The notes under the pieces: model-generated
Databases searched by the model: none
Seen by the model: the letters and a program-made list of their open reading frames with translations, nothing else
What the model was told of the DNA's origin: nothing
Shown: piece after piece, positions 45,122 through 53,914 of the stretch
Layout of the letters: each line of letters starts with the position of its first letter
Numbering within the stretch: the stretch's first letter is position 1
Program-made: the position numbers and the translations under genes
Assembly: GCF_003944705.1 (NCBI RefSeq)
Contig: NZ_RWIS01000008.1
Location: 124,001-188,000, forward strand
Length of the DNA: 64,000 bases
Source of the DNA: Hymenobacter metallilatus
Lineage (GTDB): Bacteria > Bacteroidota > Bacteroidia > Cytophagales > Hymenobacteraceae
Direction: 5' to 3'

Positions 45122-45247
45122 AACGTCATTCTGAGCGAAGCCGAAGAATCTCTACCGCTTTATATAGTTGCCATGACAGGTTTGTTGTAACGTTAGGACC
45201 CAAGATTCTCCGGACACTGGCCTGATACGCCACATGCTCAGCATGAC
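45122..45247. repeat. decayed family-A inverted repeat between kinase and regulator
   Basis: Left arm AACGTCATTCTGAGCGAAGC and GAAGAATCTCTACC; right end AAGATTCTC...CATGCTCAGCATGACG, with the middle replaced by unrelated sequence. A 28-bp GTGAGTA tandem precedes it. Confidence 0.7.
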
Positions 45248-45306
45248 GATCCTACTTCTGCCCTTCCACTCTGTTCTCCTGGCTTCTCGCTCCTAACTCC
45301 TCTACA

Positions 45307-46086
45307 ATGACCGTTCTGCTGCTCGAAGACGAATACCCGGCCGCCGAGCGGCTGCAACGGCTGCTGCGCCAGGCGGCCCCCGAGGCCCAAGTAGTGGCCG
45401 TGCTGGATAGCGTGGCCGGTGCCCTGCAGTGGCTGGATACGTACCCTGCGCCCGACCTCATTCTGAGCGACATTCAGCTGGCGGACGGGCTGAGCCTGGA
45501 GGTGTTTGAGCAAACAGTGGTGCGCAGCCCGGTTATCTTCACTACGGCTTATGATGCCTACGCCATCCGGGCCTTTAAGGCCAATAGCGTGGACTACCTG
45601 CTGAAACCCGTGAAGCTGGCGGAGTTGACGGCTGCCCTCACCAAGCTGCAGGAGTGGCGCACCCCAACCACCGCCCCGCCCGCCCCCGACGATACCGCCC
45701 AGCGCCTGGAGCGCCTGCTCGATGCGCTGCCCCGGCCGGAGCGGCAGTTCAAAACCCGGTTTCTGGTGCGCAGCGGCGAACAGCTGCTGCCTCTGGCCGC
45801 TGCCCAGGCCGCCTGGTTTCAGAGCCGACACGAAACCACTACCCTCTGTACTCTCGACGGCCGCCGCTTCGTGGTGGAGTACACCCTGGAGCAGCTTGAA
45901 AGTCTGCTCGACCCGATGCAGTTTTTTCGCCTCAACCGCCAGCTCCTGGCCCAGCTGCCCGCCGTGCAGCGCCTGCACCCGCACTTCAACGGCAAGCTGC
46001 TGGTGGAGCTGCAGCCTGCTCCCAGCGAAGAAATTTTTGTGAGCCGGGAAAAGGCCGGGGCCGTGAAGAGCTGGCTGGAGGGCTAA
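45307..46086 (+). CDS. LytTR-type response regulator
   Basis: 259 aa. Receiver domain: LLEDEYPAAERL, phospho-Asp in PDLILSDIQLADG, switch Thr in FTTAYDAYAIRAF and Lys in YLLKPVK. After a Pro-rich linker, a LytTR DNA-binding domain (LVRSGEQLLPLAAAQAAWF, FFRLNRQLLAQLPAV, LFVSREKA-like end). Partner of the kinase at 44058. Its TAA stop overlaps the stop of the convergent hybrid kinase (46083-46086). Confidence 0.92.
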   Translation: MTVLLLEDEYPAAERLQRLLRQAAPEAQVVAVLDSVAGALQWLDTYPAPDLILSDIQLADGLSLEVFEQTVVRSPVIFTTAYDAYAIRAFKANSVDYLLKPVKLAELTAALTKLQEWRTPTTAPPAPDDTAQRLERLLDALPRPERQFKTRFLVRSGEQLLPLAAAQAAWFQSRHETTTLCTLDGRRFVVEYTLEQLESLLDPMQFFRLNRQLLAQLPAVQRLHPHFNGKLLVELQPAPSEEIFVSREKAGAVKSWLEG

Positions 46087-47984
46087 GCGAGCAGGGCAGT
46101 CAGGGTCTGGAAGAGCACTTCCTCCTCAAAAGGCTTGGAAATGCAGGCGTTCATGCCGGCAGCCAGATACTGCTGGGCACTTTCCTCGAAGGCATTGGCA
46201 GTGAGGGCCACAATGGGCACTTGGGCAAGTTGCGGATCGGGTAAGGACCGAATGGCCGCCGTAGCTTCAACCCCACTCATACCCGGCAGCTGAATATCCA
46301 TCAGCACTACATCGTAGCGCTGCCGGGTAGCGGCGGCCACACCCGCCGGACCATCTTCGGCTTCATCCAGCTCCACGCCCCACTCCTCCAGCAACATGCG
46401 CGCTACCAGCCGGTTAATATCGTTGTCTTCTACCAGCAGCACCCGCTTGCCCTGTAGCTGTTGGGTAGCCACCGGGGTATGTTCCGCAGCCGCAGGCAGC
46501 AGCTGGCCGGCCCGGGGCAAGGTAAGCTGGAAGGAGAATGTGCTACCCTTACCCAGCTCACTTTGCAGGCGCAGCTGCCCGCCCATCTGTTCTACCAGAG
46601 CCCGGCTGATGGTCAGGCCCAGGCCCGTGCCCCCAAACTGGCGCGTGGTATCGGCGTAAGCCTGCGTGAACGACTCAAAGATGCGCTCCTGCTTGTCGGG
46701 GGCAATGCCTACGCCGGTGTCGCTTACCCGAAACTCAATGGTGAGGTAATCCTCCGTTTCGGCTACCTGGTAGGCTCCGGCATGAATGCTGCCACCAGCT
46801 GGAGTGAATTTGATGGCATTGCTGAGCAGATTCAGCATGATCTGGTTGATTCGGAACGAGTCGCCGATTACCTCCGGGTGCGGGCAGGTTTCGCGCAGGC
46901 GGTTGCCTCCCACGCTAAGCCCCTTTTCAATGGCCTGCAGCGCCAGCGGCTGCGAGGCCTGAAACATTGCCTCGCATAAATCGAACGGTTCAGGAGCCAG
47001 CTCCAGCTTGCCGGAGGTGATTTTGGCCATATCCAGCACGTCGTTGATAACTTCCAACAGGTGCTTGCCTGAGCTACGGATGATACCGACCAGTTCCTGT
47101 TGCCGCGGGTTGAGGGCCGTTTTTGCCAGCTGCCCGGCAATCCCCAGCACCCCGTTCAGGGGAGTCCGAATTTCGTGGCTCATGTTGGCCAGGAAGTTGG
47201 CCCGGGCCTGGGCCGCCGCTTCGGCTTCTTCGCGGGCCTGCTTCAGCTCGGTTACATCGGTGCTGATACCCAGTACATGCGGAAGGCCGTTCGCCCAGGT
47301 CAGAGGCCGTTTTACCGTGTGTACCCACCGCACCTCTCCCGAGGGCAGAAGCACTTGCTGGTCCAGCATTAGCTCTTGGCCGGTACGCAGCACCTGGGCA
47401 TCGGTGGCGGCGTAGCTGGCCATGTTCAGCACCTGTTGCTCGGCAATGGCGGGCACCGGCCTGGTAGCTTCTAACCGCGCCAGGGTATCCTGAGTAGCCT
47501 GATTAGCGTAGGTGTAGCGGCCAAAGGAGTCGCGCACGTATACCATACTGGGCAGCGAGTTCAGCACCTGCTCGGTAAAGGTTTGCTGAGCAGCCCGCTC
47601 ATTTTCGGCCTGTACCCGTTCGGTTACTTCCACAATGTATAGGGTAGCCGACTCAAGGTCAGGGCTGGGTACGGTGCACAGCGTAAAATGCCGGTTTTGG
47701 CTGCTCACGGCATGTTTCTGCTCGTTGCCGGTGGCCAGGGCTTCCTCCACCCAACCTAGGGCCTGGTCGCGCAGCTCATCCATGGCGGCAGCCCCCAGCT
47801 CGTCGCGGAGGCGTAGGGCCGCCGGGTTGGCGTACAGCAACGTACCGTTGGGGGCCAGGCAGTATACCGGATTCGGGTTGAGGGCCGACATCTGCACCAG
47901 CCGCTTTTCCGCGGCCAGAGCTTCCTCCAGGTGGCGAATGAGGGCATGAGCTTCGGCTAAGGTAGCGGGCAATTCGGCAGGCAT
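46083..47984 (-). CDS. hybrid sensor histidine kinase with PAS domains and receiver
   Basis: 633 aa from MPAELPATLA. Order: helical start, PAS (about 35-130; NPVYCLAPNGTLLYANPAAL), PAS/PAC (about 150-260; SMVYVRDSFGRYTYANQA), HisKA with H in NMSHEIRTPLNGVLG, HATPase_c with NLLSNAIKFTPAGG, DTGVGIAPDKQERIFE and FGGTGLGLTISRAL, and a C-terminal receiver (LLVEDNDINRLVARML, phospho-Asp in VVLMDIQLPG). No membrane helix: cytosolic. The frame can start 13 codons earlier at 48023. It sits between two LytS/LytTR pairs on the minus strand, and its output partner is not obvious. Confidence 0.88.
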   Translation of the reverse strand: MPAELPATLAEAHALIRHLEEALAAEKRLVQMSALNPNPVYCLAPNGTLLYANPAALRLRDELGAAAMDELRDQALGWVEEALATGNEQKHAVSSQNRHFTLCTVPSPDLESATLYIVEVTERVQAENERAAQQTFTEQVLNSLPSMVYVRDSFGRYTYANQATQDTLARLEATRPVPAIAEQQVLNMASYAATDAQVLRTGQELMLDQQVLLPSGEVRWVHTVKRPLTWANGLPHVLGISTDVTELKQAREEAEAAAQARANFLANMSHEIRTPLNGVLGIAGQLAKTALNPRQQELVGIIRSSGKHLLEVINDVLDMAKITSGKLELAPEPFDLCEAMFQASQPLALQAIEKGLSVGGNRLRETCPHPEVIGDSFRINQIMLNLLSNAIKFTPAGGSIHAGAYQVAETEDYLTIEFRVSDTGVGIAPDKQERIFESFTQAYADTTRQFGGTGLGLTISRALVEQMGGQLRLQSELGKGSTFSFQLTLPRAGQLLPAAAEHTPVATQQLQGKRVLLVEDNDINRLVARMLLEEWGVELDEAEDGPAGVAAATRQRYDVVLMDIQLPGMSGVEATAAIRSLPDPQLAQVPIVALTANAFEESAQQYLAAGMNACISKPFEEEVLFQTLTALLA

Positions 47985-48205
47985 ACGGAAGGAATGTAGA
48001 ACCAGAGCGGGCGGACGGTGCACCTGGCCTGGAGGACCCGGGCACCTGCAAAGATCATACGCATTCCTGAGTAACTACCAATACTCCCCATATTATCCTA
48101 ACGCCAGTTTGCGGGCCGCCGCTTACCTGCTGCCTCTTGAATTGCCCGGTCAGTACCCCATTCTCGGCGGGTGGCCAAGCCCACACAATTTTCCTCTCGC
48201 TCTAC

Positions 48206-49003
48206 TCACCGATCCAGCCAGGCCTTAAAAGCCGACACTTTTTCGCGGCTCACCAGCACGGTGTCGTTGTCGGGGGCGGTGGGCTTGAGGATGGTTTGCA
48301 GGCGGGAATTGGTGTAGTGAATGATGTCGTGGATGGCCTCGGCGTGGGCCAGGTAGGCGCGGTTGAGGCGGAAGAACTCCAGCGGATCGAGCATGCCTTC
48401 GAGCTGCTCCAGGGTGTAATCGACCACGAAGCGGCGGCCCTCGCGGGTGTGCAGCAGCGTCACTTTTTCCAGGCTGGCGAAGTAGGCAATCTGCTCCACC
48501 GGAATGGCCTTCAGATGCTCGCCCACCCGCACCACGAAGCGCGACTTGTACTCGCGGGCGGGCTGGGCCTGTTGCAACATGCGCGTGAGCAACGCAGCAT
48601 CGAACTGGGGCGCAGCCTGCTGCTGCTGGCGGCGCAGCTTGTCGAGGGCGGCCGTCAGCTCCTCCGGGTCGATGGGCTTGAGCAAATAGTCCACGCTATT
48701 CACCTTGAAGGCCCGCAGCGCGTACTTATCGTAGGCGGTGGTGAAGATGACGGGCGTGCGGATTTCCAGCCGCTCGAACAGCTCGAAGCTCAGCCCGTCG
48801 GCCAGGTGAATATCCAGAAACAGCACGTCGGGCGGGGCTGCTTGCAGGCTTTGCAGCAGCGCCACGGCCTCTGCCACCGACTCGGCCGTACCGATTACCG
48901 CTACCGGCTGCGGGTGTTTTTTCAGCAAACCAGCCAGCCGGGTAGCGGCCAGCGGCTCGTCTTCCACAATCAGGGCACGTAGCGGGGTAGCAGGTGAGGT
49001 CAT
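48206..49003 (-). CDS. LytTR-type response regulator
   Basis: 265 aa. Receiver: LIVEDEPLAATRL, phospho-Asp in DVLFLDIHLADG, FTTAYDKYALRAF, YLLKPIDPEE. LytTR domain: FVVRVGEHLKAIPVEQIAYF, FFRLNRAYLAHAEAI, LVSREKVSAFKAWL. Downstream partner of the kinase at 49196 (same strand, family-A repeat between). It may act on the 49-bp element found upstream of the 236-aa exported protein and the TonB receptor, which are on the same strand just upstream; that link is inference. Confidence 0.92.
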   Translation of the reverse strand: MTSPATPLRALIVEDEPLAATRLAGLLKKHPQPVAVIGTAESVAEAVALLQSLQAAPPDVLFLDIHLADGLSFELFERLEIRTPVIFTTAYDKYALRAFKVNSVDYLLKPIDPEELTAALDKLRRQQQQAAPQFDAALLTRMLQQAQPAREYKSRFVVRVGEHLKAIPVEQIAYFASLEKVTLLHTREGRRFVVDYTLEQLEGMLDPLEFFRLNRAYLAHAEAIHDIIHYTNSRLQTILKPTAPDNDTVLVSREKVSAFKAWLDR

Positions 49004-49040
49004 AGGCGAAAGTAGGATGAAAAAAGCAGGTTTGCGGAGG

Positions 49041-49163
49041 ACAACAGAACGTCATGCTGAGCGAAGTCGAAGCATCTCTACCGCTTCGTTGCAATGCGAA
49101 TCAGTTAGCCAGAAATAGAGATGCTTCGACAAGCGGACGCCAGATGAGCATGACGTTCTGTTG
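49041..49163. repeat. family-A inverted repeat between kinase and regulator
   Basis: Arms ACAACAGAACGTCATGCT and AGCATGACGTTCTGTTGT at the ends plus GAAGCATCTCTA / TAGAGATGCTTCGAC inside; the right half carries an insertion (AAGCGGACGCC). Fills the spacer between the LytS gene (ends 49196) and the LytTR gene (starts 49003). Confidence 0.82.
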
Positions 49164-49195
49164 TGTTTTCAGGCACCACCCACCGGACCGGGGCG

Positions 49196-50266
49196 CTATT
49201 GTAGCTCCAGCAGCGGCAGCGTTACGACAAACTCGGTGGGTGTTTCGGTGATTACCACGGGGCGGGGCGAGAGGAAAGCGTAGCGGGCCTGCAGGTTTTT
49301 CAGGCCCAGTCCCGTCGATTCGCTCTCGGCCAGGCGGCGGGGCTGGCGGCTGTTGCGCACGGTGAGCGTAGCGGCCGCTTCATCCAGGGTAATACTGATG
49401 CGCAAGGGGTTGCGCTGGGAGGTGGCATTGTGCTTGAGGGCATTTTCCAACAGTAGCTGCACGGCCAGCGGGGGCACCAGCCAGGTATCCAGCGGGGCCG
49501 TGGCCGTCAGGTGGCGCTCCACCTGTACACCCTCGCCCAGGCGGGTACCTTGCAGAAAAAGGTAGGCGTCGCTGAACCGCATTTCCTCGGTCAGCGGCAC
49601 CACCTCCTGATCCTGGGAGTCGAGCACGTAGCGGTATACCTGGCTGAGCTGGCGGATGAAACGGGTGGCGCGGGCCGGGTCATGTCCTTCCACCAGTGAG
49701 GTGAGGGCGTTAAGCGAGTTGAACAGGAAATGCGGGTCGAGTTGCCGGCGAAGGGTGTCGGCCTGGGCCTGGGCGTTTTCCTTTTCCAGCCGCTGGGCCT
49801 GCACCGATACCTCTCGCCAGCTCAGCAGAAACGAGCGGCTGTGCATAAACAGCGACACAATAAGCGTGATGCCCAGCGGCACGGCAAACGCCTGCCAGCG
49901 GATGCTCCAGAGCGGCTTATGAAAGTACCCCACCCGAAAGGCCGTGGTAACCACAAAAATAACCAACAGAGAGGCCACCAACGATACGGCCACCGTAGTC
50001 AGAAAGCGCCGCAACGGATTCTGCGTCCAGTCGACGTAGCGGTTCAGCAGCTCGGAGGGCAGGCCATTGGCCAGCCACAGCCCGGTGGTATAGCAGAAGT
50101 TATAGCCGAACGTAACCAGAAAATCCTCGCTGGTAATGGCGCAACCCGGGCAGAACAGAAAGCTCAACCCCAGAGAAAGGGCCAGCATGATGCCCAGCAT
50201 TTTTAGCCAGTGCTGCTGCCGGGGATAATGTTTGCCCAAAACGGCGGAATACTGATTAACGGGCAT
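49196..50266 (-). CDS. LytS-type sensor histidine kinase
   Basis: 356 aa. Four membrane helices (first around MLGIMLALSLGLSFLFC; a CxxxC-like FCPGCAI lies in the first loop), then the His_kinase domain: RRQLDPHFLFNSLNALTSL, VQLLLENALKHN, and TGLGLKNLQARYAFL. The FCPGC loop may bind metal or form a disulfide. Followed by its LytTR partner. A bidirectional hairpin (50295-50340) separates it from the 236-aa gene upstream, so it probably has its own promoter or relies on read-through. Confidence 0.9.
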   Translation of the reverse strand: MPVNQYSAVLGKHYPRQQHWLKMLGIMLALSLGLSFLFCPGCAITSEDFLVTFGYNFCYTTGLWLANGLPSELLNRYVDWTQNPLRRFLTTVAVSLVASLLVIFVVTTAFRVGYFHKPLWSIRWQAFAVPLGITLIVSLFMHSRSFLLSWREVSVQAQRLEKENAQAQADTLRRQLDPHFLFNSLNALTSLVEGHDPARATRFIRQLSQVYRYVLDSQDQEVVPLTEEMRFSDAYLFLQGTRLGEGVQVERHLTATAPLDTWLVPPLAVQLLLENALKHNATSQRNPLRISITLDEAAATLTVRNSRQPRRLAESESTGLGLKNLQARYAFLSPRPVVITETPTEFVVTLPLLELQ

Positions 50267-50294
50267 GGGCAGAAATGTGAAGGAGGCGAAAAAT

Positions 50295-50340
50295 ACCGAA
50301 AAAAGGGTGCTCCCGGAGGTGAAGCGACCCTTTTTTCGGT
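50295..50340 (-). terminator. hairpin terminator between 236-aa protein gene and LytS kinase
   Basis: ACCGAAAAAAGGGT (50295-50308) and ACCCTTTTTTCGGT (50327-50340) are perfect 14-bp arms with A/T runs that supply a U-tract in either direction. Confidence 0.75.
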
Positions 50341-50358
50341 GTTAGGCAGGCAGGAAGC

Positions 50359-51069
50359 TTACTTGGCGGCGGCAGTGGTGGTGTCATACTTTTTCAGGCG
50401 GCCCAACACCTGCCGCTCGCCCCAGTTGGGGGCCAGGGCTGAGGCGGGCTTGAAGGCAGCAAAGCGCGTTTTGGCTTCTTCATAGAGCGGCTTGGCCACC
50501 TCGGCCCCGCCCCCGAACATGGCGGGCGTGTAGTACACGTTGTTGGCTTCTACCAGGTAGATGCGCGGGTTGGCGGGGTTGAGCTTCTTGGCCTGGGCCA
50601 GCGTTTCTTTCACCATACCCGAATACTTCATGGAGCGCAGCATCGGCGACACGCCCAGCCGGGCCTGGTAGAGGTAGCTCTGCAGCACCAGCAGCTCCGA
50701 TTCGTCGCCGCCCAGCTTGCGGGCCTGGGCCAGGGCGGCTTCGGCGCGGTCGAGGTAGCCGTCTTTCACGTCGCCCTCCTCCTGGCTCACAAAGCAGGTG
50801 ATGACGCGGGCGTAGGCCTGGTAGTAGCGGGGCAGCCAGTCCTGAGGAGCCACGGTGGCGGCGCGGTCGAGCTTGGCATCCACCAGCTTCAGCTTGGCCA
50901 CGTCGCCGGTATTCATCAGCTCCTGAATGGTAGCTCCGAGCAGGGCGGCGTAAGAGCCAGCCGGGGCGGCGGCAACGGCGGATGTTGGGGCGGCCGCGGG
51001 AGCAGTGCTCTGAGCTAGGGAGGCGAGGGAGGCGGTTACGCAGGCGAAGGTCAGCAGGGCAGTTTTCAT
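50359..51069 (-). CDS. exported helical (TPR-like) protein of unknown function
   Basis: 236 aa. Signal peptide MKTALLTFACVTASLASLAQ, an Ala-rich linker, then helices with TPR-like pattern (DWLPRYYQAYARVITCFV, YLDRAEAALAQARKLGG, SYLYQARLGVSPML). Ends with a short basic tail. Family not recognised beyond being common in Bacteroidota. Upstream lies a 49-bp element shared with the TonB receptor gene, at the same distance from a CACCTTTG -7 box. It probably works with that receptor. Confidence 0.78.
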   Translation of the reverse strand: MKTALLTFACVTASLASLAQSTAPAAAPTSAVAAAPAGSYAALLGATIQELMNTGDVAKLKLVDAKLDRAATVAPQDWLPRYYQAYARVITCFVSQEEGDVKDGYLDRAEAALAQARKLGGDESELLVLQSYLYQARLGVSPMLRSMKYSGMVKETLAQAKKLNPANPRIYLVEANNVYYTPAMFGGGAEVAKPLYEEAKTRFAAFKPASALAPNWGERQVLGRLKKYDTTTAAAK

Positions 51070-51101
51070 ATCAGCAAGGGGGTTTGTGGTGGTTGATGCT
51101 T

Positions 51102-51177
51102 CAAAGGTGCACCCCGGCCCCCACCCCCGAAATTCGCCGTTACCGAAGCGTCGGATTTACCGGATGAAGCGTTGGTT
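51102..51177 (-). promoter_or_regulatory. shared 49-bp upstream element plus -7 box, copy 1
   Basis: 51129-51177 matches 53942-53990 at about 40 of 49 positions without gaps; fixed blocks are GCCGTTACCGAAGCGTCGGA and GGATGAAGCGT (plus-strand reading). 20 bp closer to the gene is CACCTTTG (51102-51109), a -7 box. Element covers the -33 region and beyond: a good activator site. Its GTT-containing half-sites loosely resemble LytTR boxes. Confidence 0.65.
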
Positions 51178-51256
51178 TTTGGGTAGTTTCTGGTTTCTAG
51201 TTGCTGGTTGCTTGTTGCTGGTTTCTAGTTGCTGATTTTGCGTGGCAGTAAGCAGT

Positions 51257-51500
51257 AGTGAACGGGGCATTGTGCGGGTGAACGGGGCATTGTGAGGACA
51301 TCAGCAGGCATTGTGAGGATGTCAGAGGGCGTTATGCATATGTCACCCGACGTTGTGCGGGTGACAACGGCTTCTGTACTGGTGACAACGGCTCCTGCTC
51401 AAGTGACAACGGCTTCTGCACGAGTGACAACGGTTGCTGCACGAGTGACAACGGCTTCTGCACGAGTGACAACGCCATCTGCCTGGGTGACAAGGGGCCT
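51257..51500. repeat. 21-bp minisatellite, about 12 units
   Basis: Units such as GTGACAACGGCTTCTGCACG plus A repeat with a 21-bp step, cleanest at 51360-51480 and degenerate at the left (GTGAACGGGGCATTGTGAGG). In one frame it reads VTTASAR repeated, but no start, domain or function supports a protein. Confidence 0.82.
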
Positions 51501-51522
51501 TGTCACCCAGGCAGATGGCGTT
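51471..51522. repeat. 25-bp-arm perfect palindrome at the end of the minisatellite
   Basis: Arms 51471-51495 and 51498-51522 are perfect reverse complements around a 2-bp centre (GG); left arm begins AACGCCATCTGCCTGGG. The last minisatellite unit is thus mirrored. It could extrude as a cruciform or stop transcription from either side. Confidence 0.88.
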
Positions 51523-51527
51523 GTTAC

Positions 51528-51682
51528 CTCTGTCATCCTCTATCCAGCATCAACGAAGCGAAGGACCTTCTCCCGCCAGAACGGCTCAGCGAACCTCCGC
51601 GCAATCCTCCGCGAACCTCAGCGGGAACCAACGCCAGAACGTTCTATCGTAATAAGGTCCTTCGCGGGGCTCAGGATGACAG
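51528..51682. repeat. decayed family-B inverted repeat
   Basis: TCTGTCATCCTCTATCC...GAAGCGAAGGACCTT on the left and AAGGTCCTTCGCGGGGCTC with AGGATGACAG on the right; an insertion splits the left head. Sits between the minisatellite and the TonB receptor stop. Confidence 0.7.
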
Positions 51683-51698
51683 TTCCACCCACCCAAAA

Positions 51699-53891
51699 CT
51701 ACTCCGGCCGCTCGTTCACGTTGCCGGGGTGTTTCTTGTTGATGGAGACGAACACACCCAGGAATACCATGCGGGGCGCGGTGGGTCCGATGGCTACGCG
51801 GTTGAGCTGGCCGCTGGCGTCGGGCTGGCTGGCGTAGCGGTAGCCGAACACATTGGGGCGGCCCAGCACGTTGTTTACGGCGGCGTGCACCACCGTGTAT
51901 TGCCCAAACAGGCGGGTGATGTAGCTGGCGTTCAGGCTCAGCTCCTGGTAGCTGGGCAGGCGGCCCTGGTTGTAGCCGGCCTCGGGGTGGTTCAGGTCGT
52001 GGTAGCGGCGGGGGCTGCCGTAGCTGGCCGTAGCCCCGAGCAGCGTGTGCAGGCGGTTCACCCAGTATTTGCCCACTACCGATACGTTGTGCCGGGCCGC
52101 GAAGGTGGGCACGGCCGCCACGGGGTCGTGGCGGTACTGGCGCCGTGTGTCGAGGAAGCCATAGCTCAGATAGTACTCCAGCTTTTTGATGGTTTTCCGG
52201 TCGCGCCACAGCACATCCAGGCCCCGGGCGTAGCCGCTGCCGTCAGAGGTGTAGCTGAAGGGGTTGCGCGGGGCGCGGCCATCGAAGCGGGTGAGGTGGC
52301 GGTAGGTTTTGTGGTAGGCCTCCACTTGCAGCAGCTGCCGGTCGTGGGTGTACTGGTAGGTAAGCACCGAGTGGGCCGCCTGCTCGAAGCGCAGCCGGGG
52401 CTGCACCAGCAGCAGGGCGTTGTCGGGGGTTTGGTAGAAGTGCCCGTAGGCCCCCGACAGGGAGCTGTTATCGGAGGTCTGGAAGGCCAGGGCCAGGCGC
52501 GGGGCGGCGTTCCAGCGGCCCAGCAGGGCCGAGTACTCGGTGCGCCCGCCCAGGCGGCCCGCCAGCCGGTCGGAGAGCTGAAAATCGGACTCCACGAAGC
52601 CGGCGGCCCGCTTTTCACTGAACTGCGGCGTGTACACGGTGGCTTCGGCCACGTTGGGCTGCACTTGCTGCCGCAGCTGCTGGCCCAGCACCTCGGCCCC
52701 CACTTTCACGTTCCAGCGGGCCGCCGCCGAATCGTTGATGAGCACCACCCGGCCCACCACGGCCTGCTCCACCGTATGCAGGCGCACCGCGTCGGGGCGC
52801 AGCTGCTGCTGGTCGCGGCTCAGGGCCAGGCCCGTTTGCAGGCTCCAACCGCGGCGCAAGGGGCTGCGGAAGGTGGTGTTGAGGTAGCCGTTGCCGTTGC
52901 GCAAATCCACCGTCTGGGTACCGGCCGGCTCGGGGCTGGGCTGCCCGATGCGGAACTGCTGACTAGTCCAGGTACCGTACACTTTCAGCATGCCCGCCGG
53001 CCCGGTGCGGTGGTGCAGGGCCACCGAGGTAGCCAGCCCGCGCGGAGCCCGGTCCCAGCGCACGTTCTGAGGCAGCAGGCCGGTGTAGGGCGTCAGATTG
53101 GTGTAGTCGGCGGTGAGGGCCAGGGAAGTCTGCTCCCAGCGCTTGGTGCGCGAGGCCCCAAGAAACACCGAAGTGGCCGAAAGTCCGGTCTGGGTTTCGT
53201 GGGCCAGGTCGGTGGAGTTCAGCAGCAGCACACCCGACAGCGCCTGCCCGTACAGGGCCGAGTAGCCGCCGGTGCTGAACACGGTGCCTTTGAACAGGCT
53301 GGGCGAAAACCGGCCCCGGGCCGGCACCGCCGCCACGGTAGCGTTGTAGGGGTTCTGCACGGGCAGCCCATCGAGGTACACCTTGGTTTCTGAGGCCGCC
53401 CCGCCCCGCACGAACAGCATGCCGTCCTCGCCCACCCGCGTGGTACCGGGCAGCGTGTTGAAGGCCGCCGCCACGTCGGCCAGGGCACCGGCGGTGGTTT
53501 GCACGTCGCGGGTGGTGAGGGCGGCGCTGCGGTGCTCGTCGCTGGCCTCGAAGGCCCCAGCCGTCACAATCACCGAGCCGAGGGCGTGGGGCGTGCTTTT
53601 CAGCGTGAGGGCCAGCGCCAGGGGCCGGCCAGCCAGCTCCACGGCCCGCTCGGTGCTGATGAAGCCCAGTAGGCTGGCCTGCAGCACGTAGCTGCCGGCG
53701 GCCTGGGTTTCAAACCGGAACCGACCCACCGAATCGGTACTGGCCCCGTCGAAGGTGGTTTTGAGAAACACGTTCACACCCGGCAGGGGCTGGCCCGCCG
53801 CGTCGCGCACGGTGCCGCTGAGGGTGGTTGATTGAGCCCGCAGGCCGAGGGCAGCGGTGAGCAGCAGCAGGCAGAGGAGCAGTGGTTTCAT
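51699..53891 (-). CDS. TonB-dependent outer-membrane receptor
   Basis: 730 aa. Signal peptide (MKPLLLCLLLLTAALGLRAQ), an N-terminal carboxypeptidase-regulatory-like domain (SGTVRDAAGQPLPGVNVFLK), a plug domain (TLPGTTRVGEDGMLFVRGGA, VYLDGLPVQNPYN) and a 22-strand-type barrel ending in NVLGRPNVFGYRY. Smaller than SusC (about 1,000 aa) and without an adjacent SusD, so a metal, siderophore or peptide substrate is more likely than glycan. Promoter element shared with the 236-aa protein gene. Confidence 0.9.
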   Translation of the reverse strand: MKPLLLCLLLLTAALGLRAQSTTLSGTVRDAAGQPLPGVNVFLKTTFDGASTDSVGRFRFETQAAGSYVLQASLLGFISTERAVELAGRPLALALTLKSTPHALGSVIVTAGAFEASDEHRSAALTTRDVQTTAGALADVAAAFNTLPGTTRVGEDGMLFVRGGAASETKVYLDGLPVQNPYNATVAAVPARGRFSPSLFKGTVFSTGGYSALYGQALSGVLLLNSTDLAHETQTGLSATSVFLGASRTKRWEQTSLALTADYTNLTPYTGLLPQNVRWDRAPRGLATSVALHHRTGPAGMLKVYGTWTSQQFRIGQPSPEPAGTQTVDLRNGNGYLNTTFRSPLRRGWSLQTGLALSRDQQQLRPDAVRLHTVEQAVVGRVVLINDSAAARWNVKVGAEVLGQQLRQQVQPNVAEATVYTPQFSEKRAAGFVESDFQLSDRLAGRLGGRTEYSALLGRWNAAPRLALAFQTSDNSSLSGAYGHFYQTPDNALLLVQPRLRFEQAAHSVLTYQYTHDRQLLQVEAYHKTYRHLTRFDGRAPRNPFSYTSDGSGYARGLDVLWRDRKTIKKLEYYLSYGFLDTRRQYRHDPVAAVPTFAARHNVSVVGKYWVNRLHTLLGATASYGSPRRYHDLNHPEAGYNQGRLPSYQELSLNASYITRLFGQYTVVHAAVNNVLGRPNVFGYRYASQPDASGQLNRVAIGPTAPRMVFLGVFVSINKKHPGNVNERPE

Positions 53892-53914
53892 GGCGGTAGC
53901 AGCGAAGTGAGACC

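Noticed and set aside
51257..51500. Possible CRISPR array
   Set aside because: Units are contiguous with no unique spacers, and no cas genes are in the window.
51292..51837. Open frame encoding VTTASAR heptad repeats
   Set aside because: It is the translation of the 21-bp minisatellite and runs into a decayed repeat and antisense of the TonB receptor; no start context or domain.
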